Positions 44,039 to 52,291 of a stretch of DNA of 64,000 bases are shown here, one piece after another. Under the pieces are notes generated by a model. The model was given only the letters and a program-made list of their open reading frames with translations. It did no database searches and was not told the origin of the DNA. The translations under genes were made by a program, and so were the position numbers. Source of the stretch: Methylobacterium currus (GTDB lineage Bacteria; Pseudomonadota; Alphaproteobacteria; Rhizobiales; Beijerinckiaceae); assembly GCF_003058325.1 (NCBI RefSeq), contig NZ_CP028843.1:2080001-2144000 (forward strand), given 5' to 3'. The stretch's first letter is position 1. Every line of letters begins with the position of its first letter.

Positions 44039-44496
44039 GCCGGCCCGCCCGCCTCAAGCCTAACCAGCCCGACCCGCTCAGCGACGCCTTCGCGGCGAGC
44101 TACGAGGAAGGCCTGACCCTGGACGCGGTCGCGCAGCGCCATCACGTCTGCCGCGAGCGCGTCAGGCGCGCTTTTTCGAAGCGCCGCGGCTTCTCTCTGC
44201 GGATGCGCCGAGACGACAACGCGCGGTGTATGGCGCGCGCGGCCGACCAAGCCCATGCGATGCTCGACGAGGTGCGTGCACGTCGCGTCGATCCATCCCC
44301 GCGGTTCGCGATCGGCACCTCGACAGCCATTCACATTCTGCGCGCGCGCTGCCGCATCGTCGGCCCGCTCTGCGTGGACAGCCCAACCATCGCCGCCGCG
44401 CACGCCGCCGGCCTGACCCTCGACGACATTCACGAGGTGTTCGCCGTGCCGCCGGTTGAGGCGGTGCGCGCTATCGCCGCCCACGCGGGGCGCTGA
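44035..44496 (+). CDS. Helix-turn-helix early protein
   Basis: 153 residues. The N-terminal part (ASYEEGLTLDAVAQRHHVCR, ERVRRAFSKRRG) reads as a resolvase-type helix-turn-helix; a second similar helix pair occurs at the C-terminus (AAHAAGLTLDDIHEVFAVPP). Probably DNA-binding; role unknown. Confidence 0.6.
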   Translation: MSRPARLKPNQPDPLSDAFAASYEEGLTLDAVAQRHHVCRERVRRAFSKRRGFSLRMRRDDNARCMARAADQAHAMLDEVRARRVDPSPRFAIGTSTAIHILRARCRIVGPLCVDSPTIAAAHAAGLTLDDIHEVFAVPPVEAVRAIAAHAGR

Positions 44497-44499
44497 GCC

Positions 44500-44760
44500 A
44501 TGCTTGCGTCCCTTCACGATCACGTCGGGGCCCCCGATGTGCGCGCCTACGTCCTTCCGGTCGCCCCCACCCAGGGCGTAGGCGCACCCTTTTTCCTCTC
44601 GCCGCGGCGTCTCGCAGGAGCGCGGCTTGAGGCGCCCGGCCGGTGTCATCGCAAGACCTCCCGGCCGGGCCGCTCCCTTTCGCGTGATCGTCTGTGCTTG
44701 GCGGCCGCCGATCACGCCTGCGTTCGTGCGTCTATCCACCTCAACCTGGCGAGGCGCTGA
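44500..44760 (+). CDS. Possible early ORF
   Basis: 86 residues between two coupled genes, ATG three bases after the previous stop and stop one base before the next ATG. Composition is not strongly protein-like, so support is positional only. Confidence 0.35.
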   Translation: MLASLHDHVGAPDVRAYVLPVAPTQGVGAPFFLSPRRLAGARLEAPGRCHRKTSRPGRSLSRDRLCLAAADHACVRASIHLNLARR

Positions 44761-44761
44761 C

Positions 44762-45193
44762 ATGTCGTTCGCCTCCACCATCTCTTCCGGCTCCCTTTCC
44801 GAACAATCCCCGATGTCCACAGCATCGGGGAGCGCGATGAGAAAGTCCGGTTCGGATCTGCGAAAGTTTTCGCAGATCGACGCCCGAACGTTAGCGGAAC
44901 GGGCATGTCATTTCTTGCGTGAGCGCTATCCGGCCAAGACGGCGATGTACGTTGCGGCCGACATCGGTGTTGCGGTCGGCACCGCACGCAAGTGGCTCGA
45001 CCAGGGCCATTGCCCCTCGGGCCCGGCCTATGACGCGATGATCGCGACCTACGGCGCGGCGTTTTTGTGCGCGATCCGGCCCGACGAGGCTGGGTGGTGG
45101 CATCGGGTCGCTCGCGCCGAGCGCCAAGCCGCGCTCGAGGCCCGGGCCGAGGCGATCGAACAGCAGCTCGCGAGCCTGCGAGGTGCCCGATGA
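44762..45193 (+). CDS. Early phage protein with HTH character
   Basis: 143 residues. A Ser-rich start is followed by RTLAERACHFLRERYP, then MYVAADIGVAVGTARKWLDQ, a helix-turn-helix that could bind DNA, and a coiled C-terminus. Frequently such proteins precede replication genes in Hyphomicrobiales phages. Stop overlaps the next start (ATGA). Confidence 0.6.
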   Translation: MSFASTISSGSLSEQSPMSTASGSAMRKSGSDLRKFSQIDARTLAERACHFLRERYPAKTAMYVAADIGVAVGTARKWLDQGHCPSGPAYDAMIATYGAAFLCAIRPDEAGWWHRVARAERQAALEARAEAIEQQLASLRGAR

Positions 45194-45399
45194 GCCCGAA
45201 CGTCTACGGCATCGCTGCCTCGGTCCTGCGTGGCATTGCGGAAGGGCTGATGCTCCCCGTCCATCCGCTCCTGCGCTGGTCGCGCTGGTGCGAGGATCGG
45301 GCATGGCGCGCCGCCGCCAAGGCGCCGCCGGAGTGGCTGCGTCGGTTCTGGGCGCGCGACCGCCCCGGACATCGTCAAGAGGGCCGCGACCGTGGCTGA
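45190..45399 (+). CDS. Small early protein, unknown
   Basis: 69 residues, Trp/Arg-rich amphipathic (LLRWSRWCEDRAWRAAAKAP). Coupled at both ends. Not recognised. Confidence 0.5.
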   Translation: MSPNVYGIAASVLRGIAEGLMLPVHPLLRWSRWCEDRAWRAAAKAPPEWLRRFWARDRPGHRQEGRDRG

Positions 45400-45637
45400 C
45401 GCCCTGTTCGAGGTCCGCCACGGCGGCGCCGGCCTGACCCTCGTCACTGATGCCGGCATCTCGACCGCCACCGTCGCGGTCGGGCTCGGGCGCGTGATGC
45501 TCGCCGTCGCTCAGCCTGGTGGCGCGGCCGACCTGCTGCTCGACCCGGTCGACGCGCGCCACCTCGCCGAGCGGATCCTGCTCGCGGCGGGCGAGGTCGA
45601 GACCGCGGCCGAGGCCGGGGCGGAGGACGCCGCATGA
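45392..45637 (+). CDS. Small early protein, unknown
   Basis: 81 residues from a GTG inside the previous gene's end. Beta-like N-terminus (FEVRHGGAGLTLVTDAG) and an acidic helical C-terminus. Coupled to the LexA-like gene (ATGA). Confidence 0.5.
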   Translation: MADALFEVRHGGAGLTLVTDAGISTATVAVGLGRVMLAVAQPGGAADLLLDPVDARHLAERILLAAGEVETAAEAGAEDAA

Positions 45638-45981
45638 CACAGCGCATCGGCCTCACGCTGAAGCAGCGCGAGCTGCTGACTTTCATCGAGCGGTACATCG
45701 CCGCCAGCGACGGCGTGCCGCCGAGCTACGACGAGATGCGCACGGGGGTCGGGCTGCAAAGCAAGTCCGGCATCGGCCGACTGCTGAATGCCCTGGTCGA
45801 GCGCGGTCATCTTCACCGTCTCTCGCGTCGGTCCCGCGCGATCGTGCTGGCCGCGACGCCGGCGGCGCTCGAGCTGCCTGCCTCGATCCAGGCGCGCATC
45901 CGCAACCTGGCCGACCGCGCCGGCACCACTCCCCACGCCTTCCTGAGCGCCGTGCTCGATGCCCATGGAGATCGCCCGTGA
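45634..45981 (+). CDS. LexA-type DNA-binding domain protein without peptidase
   Basis: 115 residues. TLKQRELLTFIERYIAASDG, VPPSYDEMRTGVGLQSKSGI and GRLLNALVERGHLHRL match the N-terminal winged helix of LexA. The rest is a short helical segment, without the Ser/Lys peptidase. It could compete at LexA-like sites or control phage genes. Stop overlaps the helicase start (GTGA). Confidence 0.8.
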   Translation: MTQRIGLTLKQRELLTFIERYIAASDGVPPSYDEMRTGVGLQSKSGIGRLLNALVERGHLHRLSRRSRAIVLAATPAALELPASIQARIRNLADRAGTTPHAFLSAVLDAHGDRP

Positions 45982-47795
45982 CCGCGCTCGCCGTCGCTGA
46001 AGCCCGGCGCGACGCCGGCATGCAGGTCGCCGCGGATGCGGAGGCCGCCGAGCAACCAGGCTTCAGCGCCCTAGCCTACGCGACGATCCTGCGCCTTGCC
46101 CGGGAGCAAGCTACGGTCCACATCGACGACGTCCTCGCCGCTTGCCCGGCCCGCCCGCGCCACCACAATGCTTGGGGCTCCGTGTGGATGCAGGCGATCC
46201 GCGAGGGCGTCATCGAGCGCACCGGCGACACCCGGCACTCGGCCGACCCGCGGAAGAACAAGCACCTCTACCCGGTCTATCGCAGCCTCGTGCAGGGGCA
46301 GCCGGCGCCTGCCGAGACCGTGAGCGCGCCCGCGCCGGCCGCGTTCTCCGCTCCGGCAGTGGCGCGCATCGTTCGCGCCGCGTCGCTGAGCGACATCACC
46401 TCCTACCGCGATCTCATCTCTCGCAAGCGCGTCGCCGCCGAGCCGCAGGGCTTCGCCGACGTCGGCAGCCGGGACATCCTGCCGGGCTTGTTCCCCCATC
46501 AGGAGCACTGCCTGGAGTTCGCGCTGCGCGCCGGCCGCGCCGCCGAGTTCCTGGATACCGGGCTCGGCAAGACGGCGCTGGCACTCGCTTGGGGTGATGC
46601 TGTCGCGCGCCGGACGAATCGCCCGGTGCTGATGCTGGCACCCCTCGCCGTCGCGGCGCAGCACCACGCCGAGGCCCAGCGCATCGGCGTCGAGGCCCGG
46701 CTATCGCGCTTCGGGGCCGCGCCGGAGCAGGCCTGCATCGCCATCACCAACTACGAGCGGCTGGAGCGCTTCAACCCGGACGACTTCGCGGGGGTGATCC
46801 TCGACGAGAGCTCGATCTTGAAGAGCTTCACCGGCTCCACCAAGCGCAAGCTGGTCGAGACCTTCGCCCGCACGCCGTACCGGCTCTGCTGCACGGCGAC
46901 GCCGGCGCCGAACGATCACACCGAGCTGGGTCAGCACAGCGAGTTCCTGGGCGTGATGCGCCCGCCGGAGATGCTGTCGCGGTGGTTCATCGCCGACCAG
47001 GCGAACGCCGGCCGGTACCGCCTGAAGAAGCCGGCCGTGCGCTCGTTCTGGGACTGGGTCGCCTCCTGGGCCCGGTGCGTGTCGCGGCCGTCGGATCTCG
47101 GCTTCAGCGACGACGGCTTCGTGATGCCCGAACTCGTCGTGCGCCGGCACATCGTTCAGGCCGACCGCTCGGTTGATGCGGGCGAGGAGAAGGGCGGCCA
47201 GGGCAGGCTGTTCCGGATCCCGAGCGCGTCGGCGACCTCGATCCACCAGGAGAAGCGACTCACCAAGGACGAGCGCGCCGCCCGGGTCGCCGAGCTGGTT
47301 CGCGCCGAGCCGGATGAGGCGTGGATCTGCTGGGTCGAGACCGACTACGACGCCGACGCCCTCAAGGCCCTGTTGCCCGAGGCGACCGAAGTGCGGGGGT
47401 CGATGTCGATCGACCAGAAGGAGGAGCGGCTGGCCGCCTTTTCTTCCGGCGCGGTCCGCATCCTCATTACCAAGCCCAGCATCGCCGGCTTCGGCCTCAA
47501 CTGGCAGCACTGCGCCCGCATGGCGTTCATGGGCCTCTCGTTCTCCTACGAGGCCTTCTACCAGGCCGTCCGCCGGTGCTGGCGCTTCCGCCAGCTGCGC
47601 GAGGTCATCGCCCACGTCGTCTGCGCCGACACCGAGGCGTCGATCTGGGACGTCGTGAACCGCAAGGCCGGCGACCACTCGGCGATGAAGCTCGCGATGT
47701 CGGCCGCCATGGCGCGCGCCGCCCAGTCTCACCGTGTCCTCGAGACCTATGACCCGCAACAGGGAGCGCGGTTGCCCGCGTGGATGGTGCCATGA
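45978..47795 (+). CDS. SNF2/DEAD-type helicase
   Basis: 605 residues from a GTG. An N-terminal winged-helix-like part (about 30-105) precedes a superfamily 2 motor: motif I DTGLGKTALALAWG (193-206), ITNYERL, motif II VILDESSILK (DES S at 276-279), motif III CCTATPAPND, and C-terminal motifs ILITKPSIAGFGLNWQ and QAVRRCWRFRQ (VI). Typical of phage-borne SNF2-like proteins used in replication or recombination. Stop overlaps the methyltransferase start. Confidence 0.9.
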   Translation: MTALAVAEARRDAGMQVAADAEAAEQPGFSALAYATILRLAREQATVHIDDVLAACPARPRHHNAWGSVWMQAIREGVIERTGDTRHSADPRKNKHLYPVYRSLVQGQPAPAETVSAPAPAAFSAPAVARIVRAASLSDITSYRDLISRKRVAAEPQGFADVGSRDILPGLFPHQEHCLEFALRAGRAAEFLDTGLGKTALALAWGDAVARRTNRPVLMLAPLAVAAQHHAEAQRIGVEARLSRFGAAPEQACIAITNYERLERFNPDDFAGVILDESSILKSFTGSTKRKLVETFARTPYRLCCTATPAPNDHTELGQHSEFLGVMRPPEMLSRWFIADQANAGRYRLKKPAVRSFWDWVASWARCVSRPSDLGFSDDGFVMPELVVRRHIVQADRSVDAGEEKGGQGRLFRIPSASATSIHQEKRLTKDERAARVAELVRAEPDEAWICWVETDYDADALKALLPEATEVRGSMSIDQKEERLAAFSSGAVRILITKPSIAGFGLNWQHCARMAFMGLSFSYEAFYQAVRRCWRFRQLREVIAHVVCADTEASIWDVVNRKAGDHSAMKLAMSAAMARAAQSHRVLETYDPQQGARLPAWMVP

Positions 47796-48715
47796 ACGTC
47801 TTCGACTCGAAAATCAGCCAGCGCTTCGCTGTTTACAATGCGGACACGGTAGAATTCACGGCTGAGATGCCCGACGACAGCATCGACTTTTCGGTCTACT
47901 CGCCTCCATTTTCCTCGCTATATATTTATTCAGAGAGCGAGCGCGACATGGGCAATGTCGGCTCAGACGAGGAATTCCAGGCCCACTACCGGCACCTCGT
48001 GCGCGAGCTGTTCCGGGTCACCAAGCCCGGCCGGCTGACGGCGATCCACGTCAAGGATCTCGTCTTCTACTCGAACGCCTCCGAGAAGGGTGACCGCGGC
48101 ATCCGCGACTTTGTCGGCGACTGCATCCGGACCCACACCGCCGAGGGCTGGACCTATCACCGCCGCATCACGATCGACCGCTGCCCGGTCCGCGAGATGC
48201 AGAAGACGAAGAGCGACCGGCTCCTCTACAAGAACTTCCGCACCGACGCGGCGCGCACGGGCGGGGGCTTGCCCGAGTACATCGTCGTGTTCCGGAAGTG
48301 GGCTGACGGCATGGATGCCGTGCCGCCGGTCCTGCACGACCCGGAGACGCACCCGCTGGAGTCCTGGCAGGACCTCGCCCAGCCGGTCTGGATGTCCTCG
48401 GGCATCTGGTACGACACCGATGAGACGGACGTGCTCAACGTTCGCGTCGCCCGGGACGCCGAGGCCGAGAAGCACCTGTGCCCGATGCCGCTTGATCTCA
48501 CCGAGCGCCTGGTGCGCCAGTATACGAACCCCGACGAGACGGTCTACTCGCCGTTCATGGGCATCGGCTCGGAGGGCTACCAGGCTCTACTCCAGGGCCG
48601 CCGCTTCCTCGGCACCGAGCTGAAGGCCAGCTACTACGCCCAGGCCGTGAAGTATCTCGGCGAAGCTGAGCGCCAGGGTGCGCGGGCCGATCTCTTCGCC
48701 ACAGCGGCGGAGTAG
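47792..48715 (+). CDS. DNA methyltransferase (SPPF type)
   Basis: 307 residues. Catalytic motif IV SPPF (37-40), SAM-binding motif FMGIGSEG (255-262) late in the chain, and HLCPMPLDLTERLVRQYTNP are the order of beta-class amino-methyltransferases; the SPP(F/Y) form is usual for N4-cytosine enzymes. No restriction nuclease is nearby, so it is an orphan, possibly protecting phage DNA. The first 150 bp are AT-rich compared with surroundings. ATGA-coupled to the helicase. Confidence 0.88.
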   Translation: MNVFDSKISQRFAVYNADTVEFTAEMPDDSIDFSVYSPPFSSLYIYSESERDMGNVGSDEEFQAHYRHLVRELFRVTKPGRLTAIHVKDLVFYSNASEKGDRGIRDFVGDCIRTHTAEGWTYHRRITIDRCPVREMQKTKSDRLLYKNFRTDAARTGGGLPEYIVVFRKWADGMDAVPPVLHDPETHPLESWQDLAQPVWMSSGIWYDTDETDVLNVRVARDAEAEKHLCPMPLDLTERLVRQYTNPDETVYSPFMGIGSEGYQALLQGRRFLGTELKASYYAQAVKYLGEAERQGARADLFATAAE

Positions 48716-48720
48716 CCGTC

Positions 48721-48978
48721 ATGGCGCGCCCGAAACTCACGGCCTTGCGGGCGCCTTCCGCCGACCTGTTTCAGGACGGGCCGCCGGCCCGCGAGGTGGC
48801 GCCCGGTCCCGATCCGTCCTTCTGCAGCTTCTGCGGTGTCGCGACCTGGTCGCCCTACAGCCGTCGCCAGGCCGGATTCCGGCAATGGCTCAAGCCTGTC
48901 TGGACGGCGTGTGATGACCCCGATTGCCGCGTGCGGGTCGACGCAGCGGTGGAACAACCATCCGGGGCGGCTGCATGA
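48721..48978 (+). CDS. Small zinc-ribbon-like protein
   Basis: 85 residues with CSFCGVATWSPYS and later CDDPDCRVRV, a probable four-Cys zinc site. Coupled to the initiator gene (ATGA). Family not recognised. Confidence 0.65.
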   Translation: MARPKLTALRAPSADLFQDGPPAREVAPGPDPSFCSFCGVATWSPYSRRQAGFRQWLKPVWTACDDPDCRVRVDAAVEQPSGAAA

Positions 48979-49889
48979 GCATCACGCCCGAGATGATCGA
49001 CGCGATGGTGGCGGCCGGGCTGACCCGCGAGCAGATGGCGACCCTGATGAAGGCTGCCATCGCGCAGGAAGAGGCGGAGAAAGTCGCTCGTCGAGCCAAG
49101 GCGGCCGCGAAGAAGCGTCGGCAGCGGGCAACCGGTAAGGGCAACATGTCCCCCGATGTCCCGGGGACAGACGGGGACATGCCGGGACAGAAGGGGACAA
49201 GCGGGGACGGTGGGGGACATGGTTCGCCCACCCCCCTCGATGTCCCCCGCCCCTCCCCGACACCCCACCCCACCCCCCTTAAACCCCCCGCCCACTCCGG
49301 TTCCGACCCTGACGGGTCGGCGCCGCCGAGCGGCGCGAGCGGGCAGGCCGGGGGTGGCGAAGGCGGCGATGGCGACCTGCCGGCAGAGGCCGGCGCCTAC
49401 GATCCTCGTCTCGATCTGTTCAATCGGGGCAAGGACACGCTGCAGCGGATGACCGGTCGGCCGGATCCGGTCGTTCGCGCTCTGCTCGGCAAGTGGCTGC
49501 GGTTCTGCGATGACGACGCTTTGACTATCGTCCTCGCTATCGATGCGGCCGTTCAGCATAAACCGGCCGACGCCGTGTCTTTCATCGTCGGCAAGCTGCG
49601 GTCTGATGTTGCCGCTTGGGATACCAAACTAGAGAAGCCGCCAGATCGCGGTTCGCCTGACCGCCCACTGAATGCCTCTTCACGTCGTGCACTTCTTCTC
49701 CGCCAAATTAAGCGAGACCACGATGCTCCCGACGACAACCCGACCCCGCGGTACGACGATGGCAGCCCCGTCATCGACCACGAGGAAGATGGACGATCTG
49801 ATCCGGACCTACTCGGGGGCGCTGGAGGAGATCCCCGGCGAGTTCCGCCGAATGGCCATCTCCGCGTCGCGAGTTCCCGGCATCGCTGA
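48975..49889 (+). CDS. Putative replication initiator containing the origin
   Basis: 304 residues. An N-terminal coiled segment (MSITPEMIDAMVAAGLTREQ, basic AKAAAKKRRQRATGKG), a Gly/Pro-rich linker whose DNA holds the iteron array, then a helical domain (LDLFNRGKDTLQRMTGRPDP, ALLGKWLRFCDDDALTIVLA) as in phage replication proteins. A disordered acidic tail follows. The lambda O-like layout (origin inside initiator gene) is the main argument; the family itself is not certain. Confidence 0.6.
   Translation: MSITPEMIDAMVAAGLTREQMATLMKAAIAQEEAEKVARRAKAAAKKRRQRATGKGNMSPDVPGTDGDMPGQKGTSGDGGGHGSPTPLDVPRPSPTPHPTPLKPPAHSGSDPDGSAPPSGASGQAGGGEGGDGDLPAEAGAYDPRLDLFNRGKDTLQRMTGRPDPVVRALLGKWLRFCDDDALTIVLAIDAAVQHKPADAVSFIVGKLRSDVAAWDTKLEKPPDRGSPDRPLNASSRRALLLRQIKRDHDAPDDNPTPRYDDGSPVIDHEEDGRSDPDLLGGAGGDPRRVPPNGHLRVASSRHR
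49147..49247 (+). other. Probable prophage replication origin (phased iterons)
   Basis: Six copies of GGGGACA (two with one change) begin at 49163, 49173, 49183, 49193, 49203 and 49213, exactly one helical turn apart; inverted copies TGTCCCC/TGTCCCG lie at 49147, 49157 and 49241. A 10-bp period does not fit codons, so the array is kept for DNA binding rather than for the peptide. Confidence 0.7.
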
Positions 49890-50427
49890 ACGGGCGGCAC
49901 TGGAGGAGAGGCGCGACGAGCTTGCCCGCGCCCTACGCCAAGGTGGCAAGGCACATCAGCCGGCAGTCGCGCGGTTGCTCGGCGCGTTCCCAGCCTTCGG
50001 CGCCGATGACATCTCGACGGCCGATGCGATCGATGATTGGGTGAAGATCCTCTCGCCACTCCCGGTCTGGGCCGTCGCTGAGGCAGTGCAGCGGTTCCGC
50101 GAGAGCCGTGCGACCACCCCTTACGATCGCGGGCGCTGCCCGACTGAGCCCCAGGTAATCGCCGAAGCGCGCGTGCTGACAGCGCCCATCGACGAGGAGC
50201 TTCGCCGGATCGCGGCCATTCTCGATGCCGAGGTGATCCCAGAGCCCTCGCCGGAGGACCGCGAGAAGGTCGCACAGCTCGTGCGAGATCTCGCCGCCTC
50301 GCTGCGCAGCCCAGTTCCGCAGCTGGCCGAAGCCGAGCTCGCCCGGGTCACCGAAGGCGGCATGGGCGGGCTCAAGCTGGACCGTCGCATCCTCGCCAAG
50401 GCCGGTGTGCCCAGCGAGGCCGCCTGA
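49789..50427 (+). CDS. Phage replication-associated protein
   Basis: 212 residues from ATG 49789 with GAGGA just upstream; earlier ATGs (49672, 49759) would lengthen the overlap with the initiator gene, already 101 bp. Helical, with AVARLLGAFPAFGADDISTA, LSPLPVWAVAEAVQRFRESR and YDRGRCPTEPQVIAEAR; such blocks occur in helicase-loader or P-like proteins of alphaproteobacterial phages, but identity is tentative. Confidence 0.65.
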   Translation: MDDLIRTYSGALEEIPGEFRRMAISASRVPGIAERAALEERRDELARALRQGGKAHQPAVARLLGAFPAFGADDISTADAIDDWVKILSPLPVWAVAEAVQRFRESRATTPYDRGRCPTEPQVIAEARVLTAPIDEELRRIAAILDAEVIPEPSPEDREKVAQLVRDLAASLRSPVPQLAEAELARVTEGGMGGLKLDRRILAKAGVPSEAA

Positions 50428-50497
50428 CCTTCCCCGAATCCCGCCACCGCGGGCCACCCTCCCCCACCACGGGGGATCCACCCACCAGGAGCACCCT

Positions 50498-50908
50498 ATG
50501 TCCGATCACGACCACGTCACCCGCACCGCCGCCCTCGTCTCGGCCTACGTCGCCCACAACTCGGTCCCGGTGAGCGACCTGCCCGGGCTGATCGTCTCGA
50601 CCCACGCGGCCCTGGCGAAGCTCGGCGCCCCGGCCGCGCCGGAGCCGGTCAAGCTCGAGCCGCCGGTACCGATCCGCAAGACGGTGACGCCGGACCACAT
50701 CGTCAGCCTCGAGGACGGCCGGCCCTACAAGACCCTGAAGCGGCACCTGGCCGGGCGCGGGCTGACCCCGGAGCAGTACCGGGCGAAGTGGGGCTTGCCG
50801 GTCGACTACCCCATGGTGGCGGCGAACTACGCGGCGCAGCGGAGCGAGCTCGCGAAGTCGAGTGGGCTGGGGCAGAGCCGGAAGCGGCATCTGGCGGCGG
50901 TGGCGTGA
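50498..50908 (+). CDS. MucR/Ros-family regulator without zinc ligands
   Basis: 136 residues. An N-terminal helical oligomerisation part (VSAYVAHNSVPVSDLPGLIV) and the Ros/MucR DNA-binding core HIVSLEDGRPYKTLKRHLAG, LTPEQYRAKWGLPVDYPMVA. The first zinc Cys is Ser, the second is Asp and the last His is absent, so it must fold without zinc, as in some Mesorhizobium homologues. CAGGAGCA precedes the ATG. Likely regulates phage or host surface genes. Confidence 0.88.
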   Translation: MSDHDHVTRTAALVSAYVAHNSVPVSDLPGLIVSTHAALAKLGAPAAPEPVKLEPPVPIRKTVTPDHIVSLEDGRPYKTLKRHLAGRGLTPEQYRAKWGLPVDYPMVAANYAAQRSELAKSSGLGQSRKRHLAAVA

Positions 50909-51132
50909 TGGCCGAGCGGTCCGACTATGCCCTGATCGATGATCGCGGGGTCTACGCCATCACCATGGCGGAGCCGGACCAGCCCATGACCGCGAAGCAG
51001 CGACGGGCGTGGGATCGCGACCTTGCCCGGTTCTGTGCTGACGGAATCCGGCGTGGGCACCGCATTGAGCGGATGTCGACTGACGAGGCCGTTCGCCGCC
51101 TGTGTGAGCGGCTGGGCGTAACGAGACCCTGA
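50908..51132 (+). CDS. Small early protein, unknown
   Basis: 74 residues, one-base overlap with the MucR-like gene (TGATG). Mixed composition with a helical C-terminus (RRGHRIERMSTDEAVRRLCE). Not recognised. Confidence 0.55.
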   Translation: MAERSDYALIDDRGVYAITMAEPDQPMTAKQRRAWDRDLARFCADGIRRGHRIERMSTDEAVRRLCERLGVTRP

Positions 51133-51185
51133 GACCCGGGCCGGCGCTTCGGCGCCGGCCTCATCCTGCAGCGTGGAGGCGTACC

Positions 51186-51935
51186 GTGACGAAGAAGCAG
51201 CGCAACCGCCGCAAGGCCCGCCGCCAGCAATCGGTGAAGCACGCCCAGACCGCGGCTCGCCACGATCGCGAGAAGGCCATCAAGCGCCGCCTGCGGGCCC
51301 GTGAGCGGGTGATCCTCCCCGCCGGCCGGGAATGGCTCGCCGTCGAGGCCTACCCGCTCAGCGGTAATCGCTGCGCCAAAGCGCTCACCGCCGCAGGCCT
51401 CCCGGTATTCGAGGCTCGGGAGAAGGTTCGCGAGCAACGCGACGGCGGACCACCGCGGGTCGCCATGGTGCCGGTGATGCGTCGGGTAATCTTCGTCGGC
51501 CTGCGGGGTTGGTCCGACATGCGGCTGATCGAGGAATGCCGGCACGTCTGGCAGGTGTTCGGCGTCATCGGCGACGGCCTCGGCTGGATCCATCGTGAGC
51601 AGTTCCGGCAAGCGCTTCTTGATGCCGACATCTGCGGCGACCGGGCGGTGCCCTTCATCGCCGCCGGCCCGATGCAGCATTTTGCGGACCACGTGTGCAA
51701 ATACATGCGCTACGATCCCGACACCGACACCTCGCACGTCGTCAGCGGCGATGAGTTGCTGGAGCTGCTCTACGGCGTGGGCGATCGCGTGCGGGTCACT
51801 TCAGGCCCGTTCGCGTCGTTCCCCGGTGTCGTTGAATCGCATGACCGCAAGACCGATCTCTACACGGTCGGCGTCAGCATCTTCGGGCGTGTCACGCAAG
51901 TAGCCTGTGAAGAGCGGCACCTCGAGGCAGCGTAA
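51186..51935 (+). CDS. NusG-like transcription factor (probable antiterminator)
   Basis: 249 residues from a GTG with GGAGGC upstream. A very basic N-terminus (1-45) precedes a NusG N-terminal-like domain (about 48-150, REWLAVEAYPLSGNRCAKAL, RRVIFVGLRGWSD) and a C-terminal KOW domain (about 195-245, VGDRVRVTSGPFASFPGVVE). NusG paralogues of this kind (RfaH/LoaP type) modify RNA polymerase for processive transcription. Last early gene before the terminase, the place of lambda Q. Confidence 0.85.
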   Translation: MTKKQRNRRKARRQQSVKHAQTAARHDREKAIKRRLRARERVILPAGREWLAVEAYPLSGNRCAKALTAAGLPVFEAREKVREQRDGGPPRVAMVPVMRRVIFVGLRGWSDMRLIEECRHVWQVFGVIGDGLGWIHREQFRQALLDADICGDRAVPFIAAGPMQHFADHVCKYMRYDPDTDTSHVVSGDELLELLYGVGDRVRVTSGPFASFPGVVESHDRKTDLYTVGVSIFGRVTQVACEERHLEAA

Positions 51936-52291
51936 TGCTTGCCGGATTGCCCACCGCGCTATAGGTTGCGCTTCAGGCAATCCAGCTCCAGCGCAAGGGG
52001 CCTTCCCTTCGCGAAAGACGCGCCCCGGTTGGGGCCCGCCGGATCACCGATCCGCAGCTTGGACCCGGCCCACGCGGGTGCAGCACCTGGCGAGGCGGCC
52101 GGTTTACCTATGCCCTTGCACTGCCGATCCCACCCATGCCAACCACCCGCAAGGCCACCAAGGCGCCCCCCATCCTCGTCGTCGGCTGGGCCTCCTCAGG
52201 CCGCATCATCACGATGCATGATCCCTCGCCCGAGGTGCTGAAGGCCCTGGAGGGGATGCGGAAGTAGGCCAGCGCTCTCACGATCCGCTCA
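51936..52291. other. Early/late junction region
   Basis: 356 bp between the NusG-like and terminase genes, holding one small ORF (52136-52267). The first 190 bp have no gene; a weak hairpin (GCCCCGGTTGGGGC near 52024) is the only structure noticed. A late promoter or antitermination target site would be expected here but is not identified. Confidence 0.4.
52136..52267 (+). CDS. 43-residue ORF before the terminase
   Basis: Reads MPTTRKATKAPPILVVGWAS then SGRIITMHDPSPEVLKALEG MRK: a basic start, a beta strand and an amphipathic helix. Composition is protein-like but no ribosome site is clear; too short for certainty. Confidence 0.4.
   Translation: MPTTRKATKAPPILVVGWASSGRIITMHDPSPEVLKALEGMRK

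Noticed and set aside
45978..48715. Restriction-modification or DISARM defence system
   Set aside because: No nuclease, PLD or DUF1998 gene is next to the pair, and both genes lie in a coupled phage early operon.
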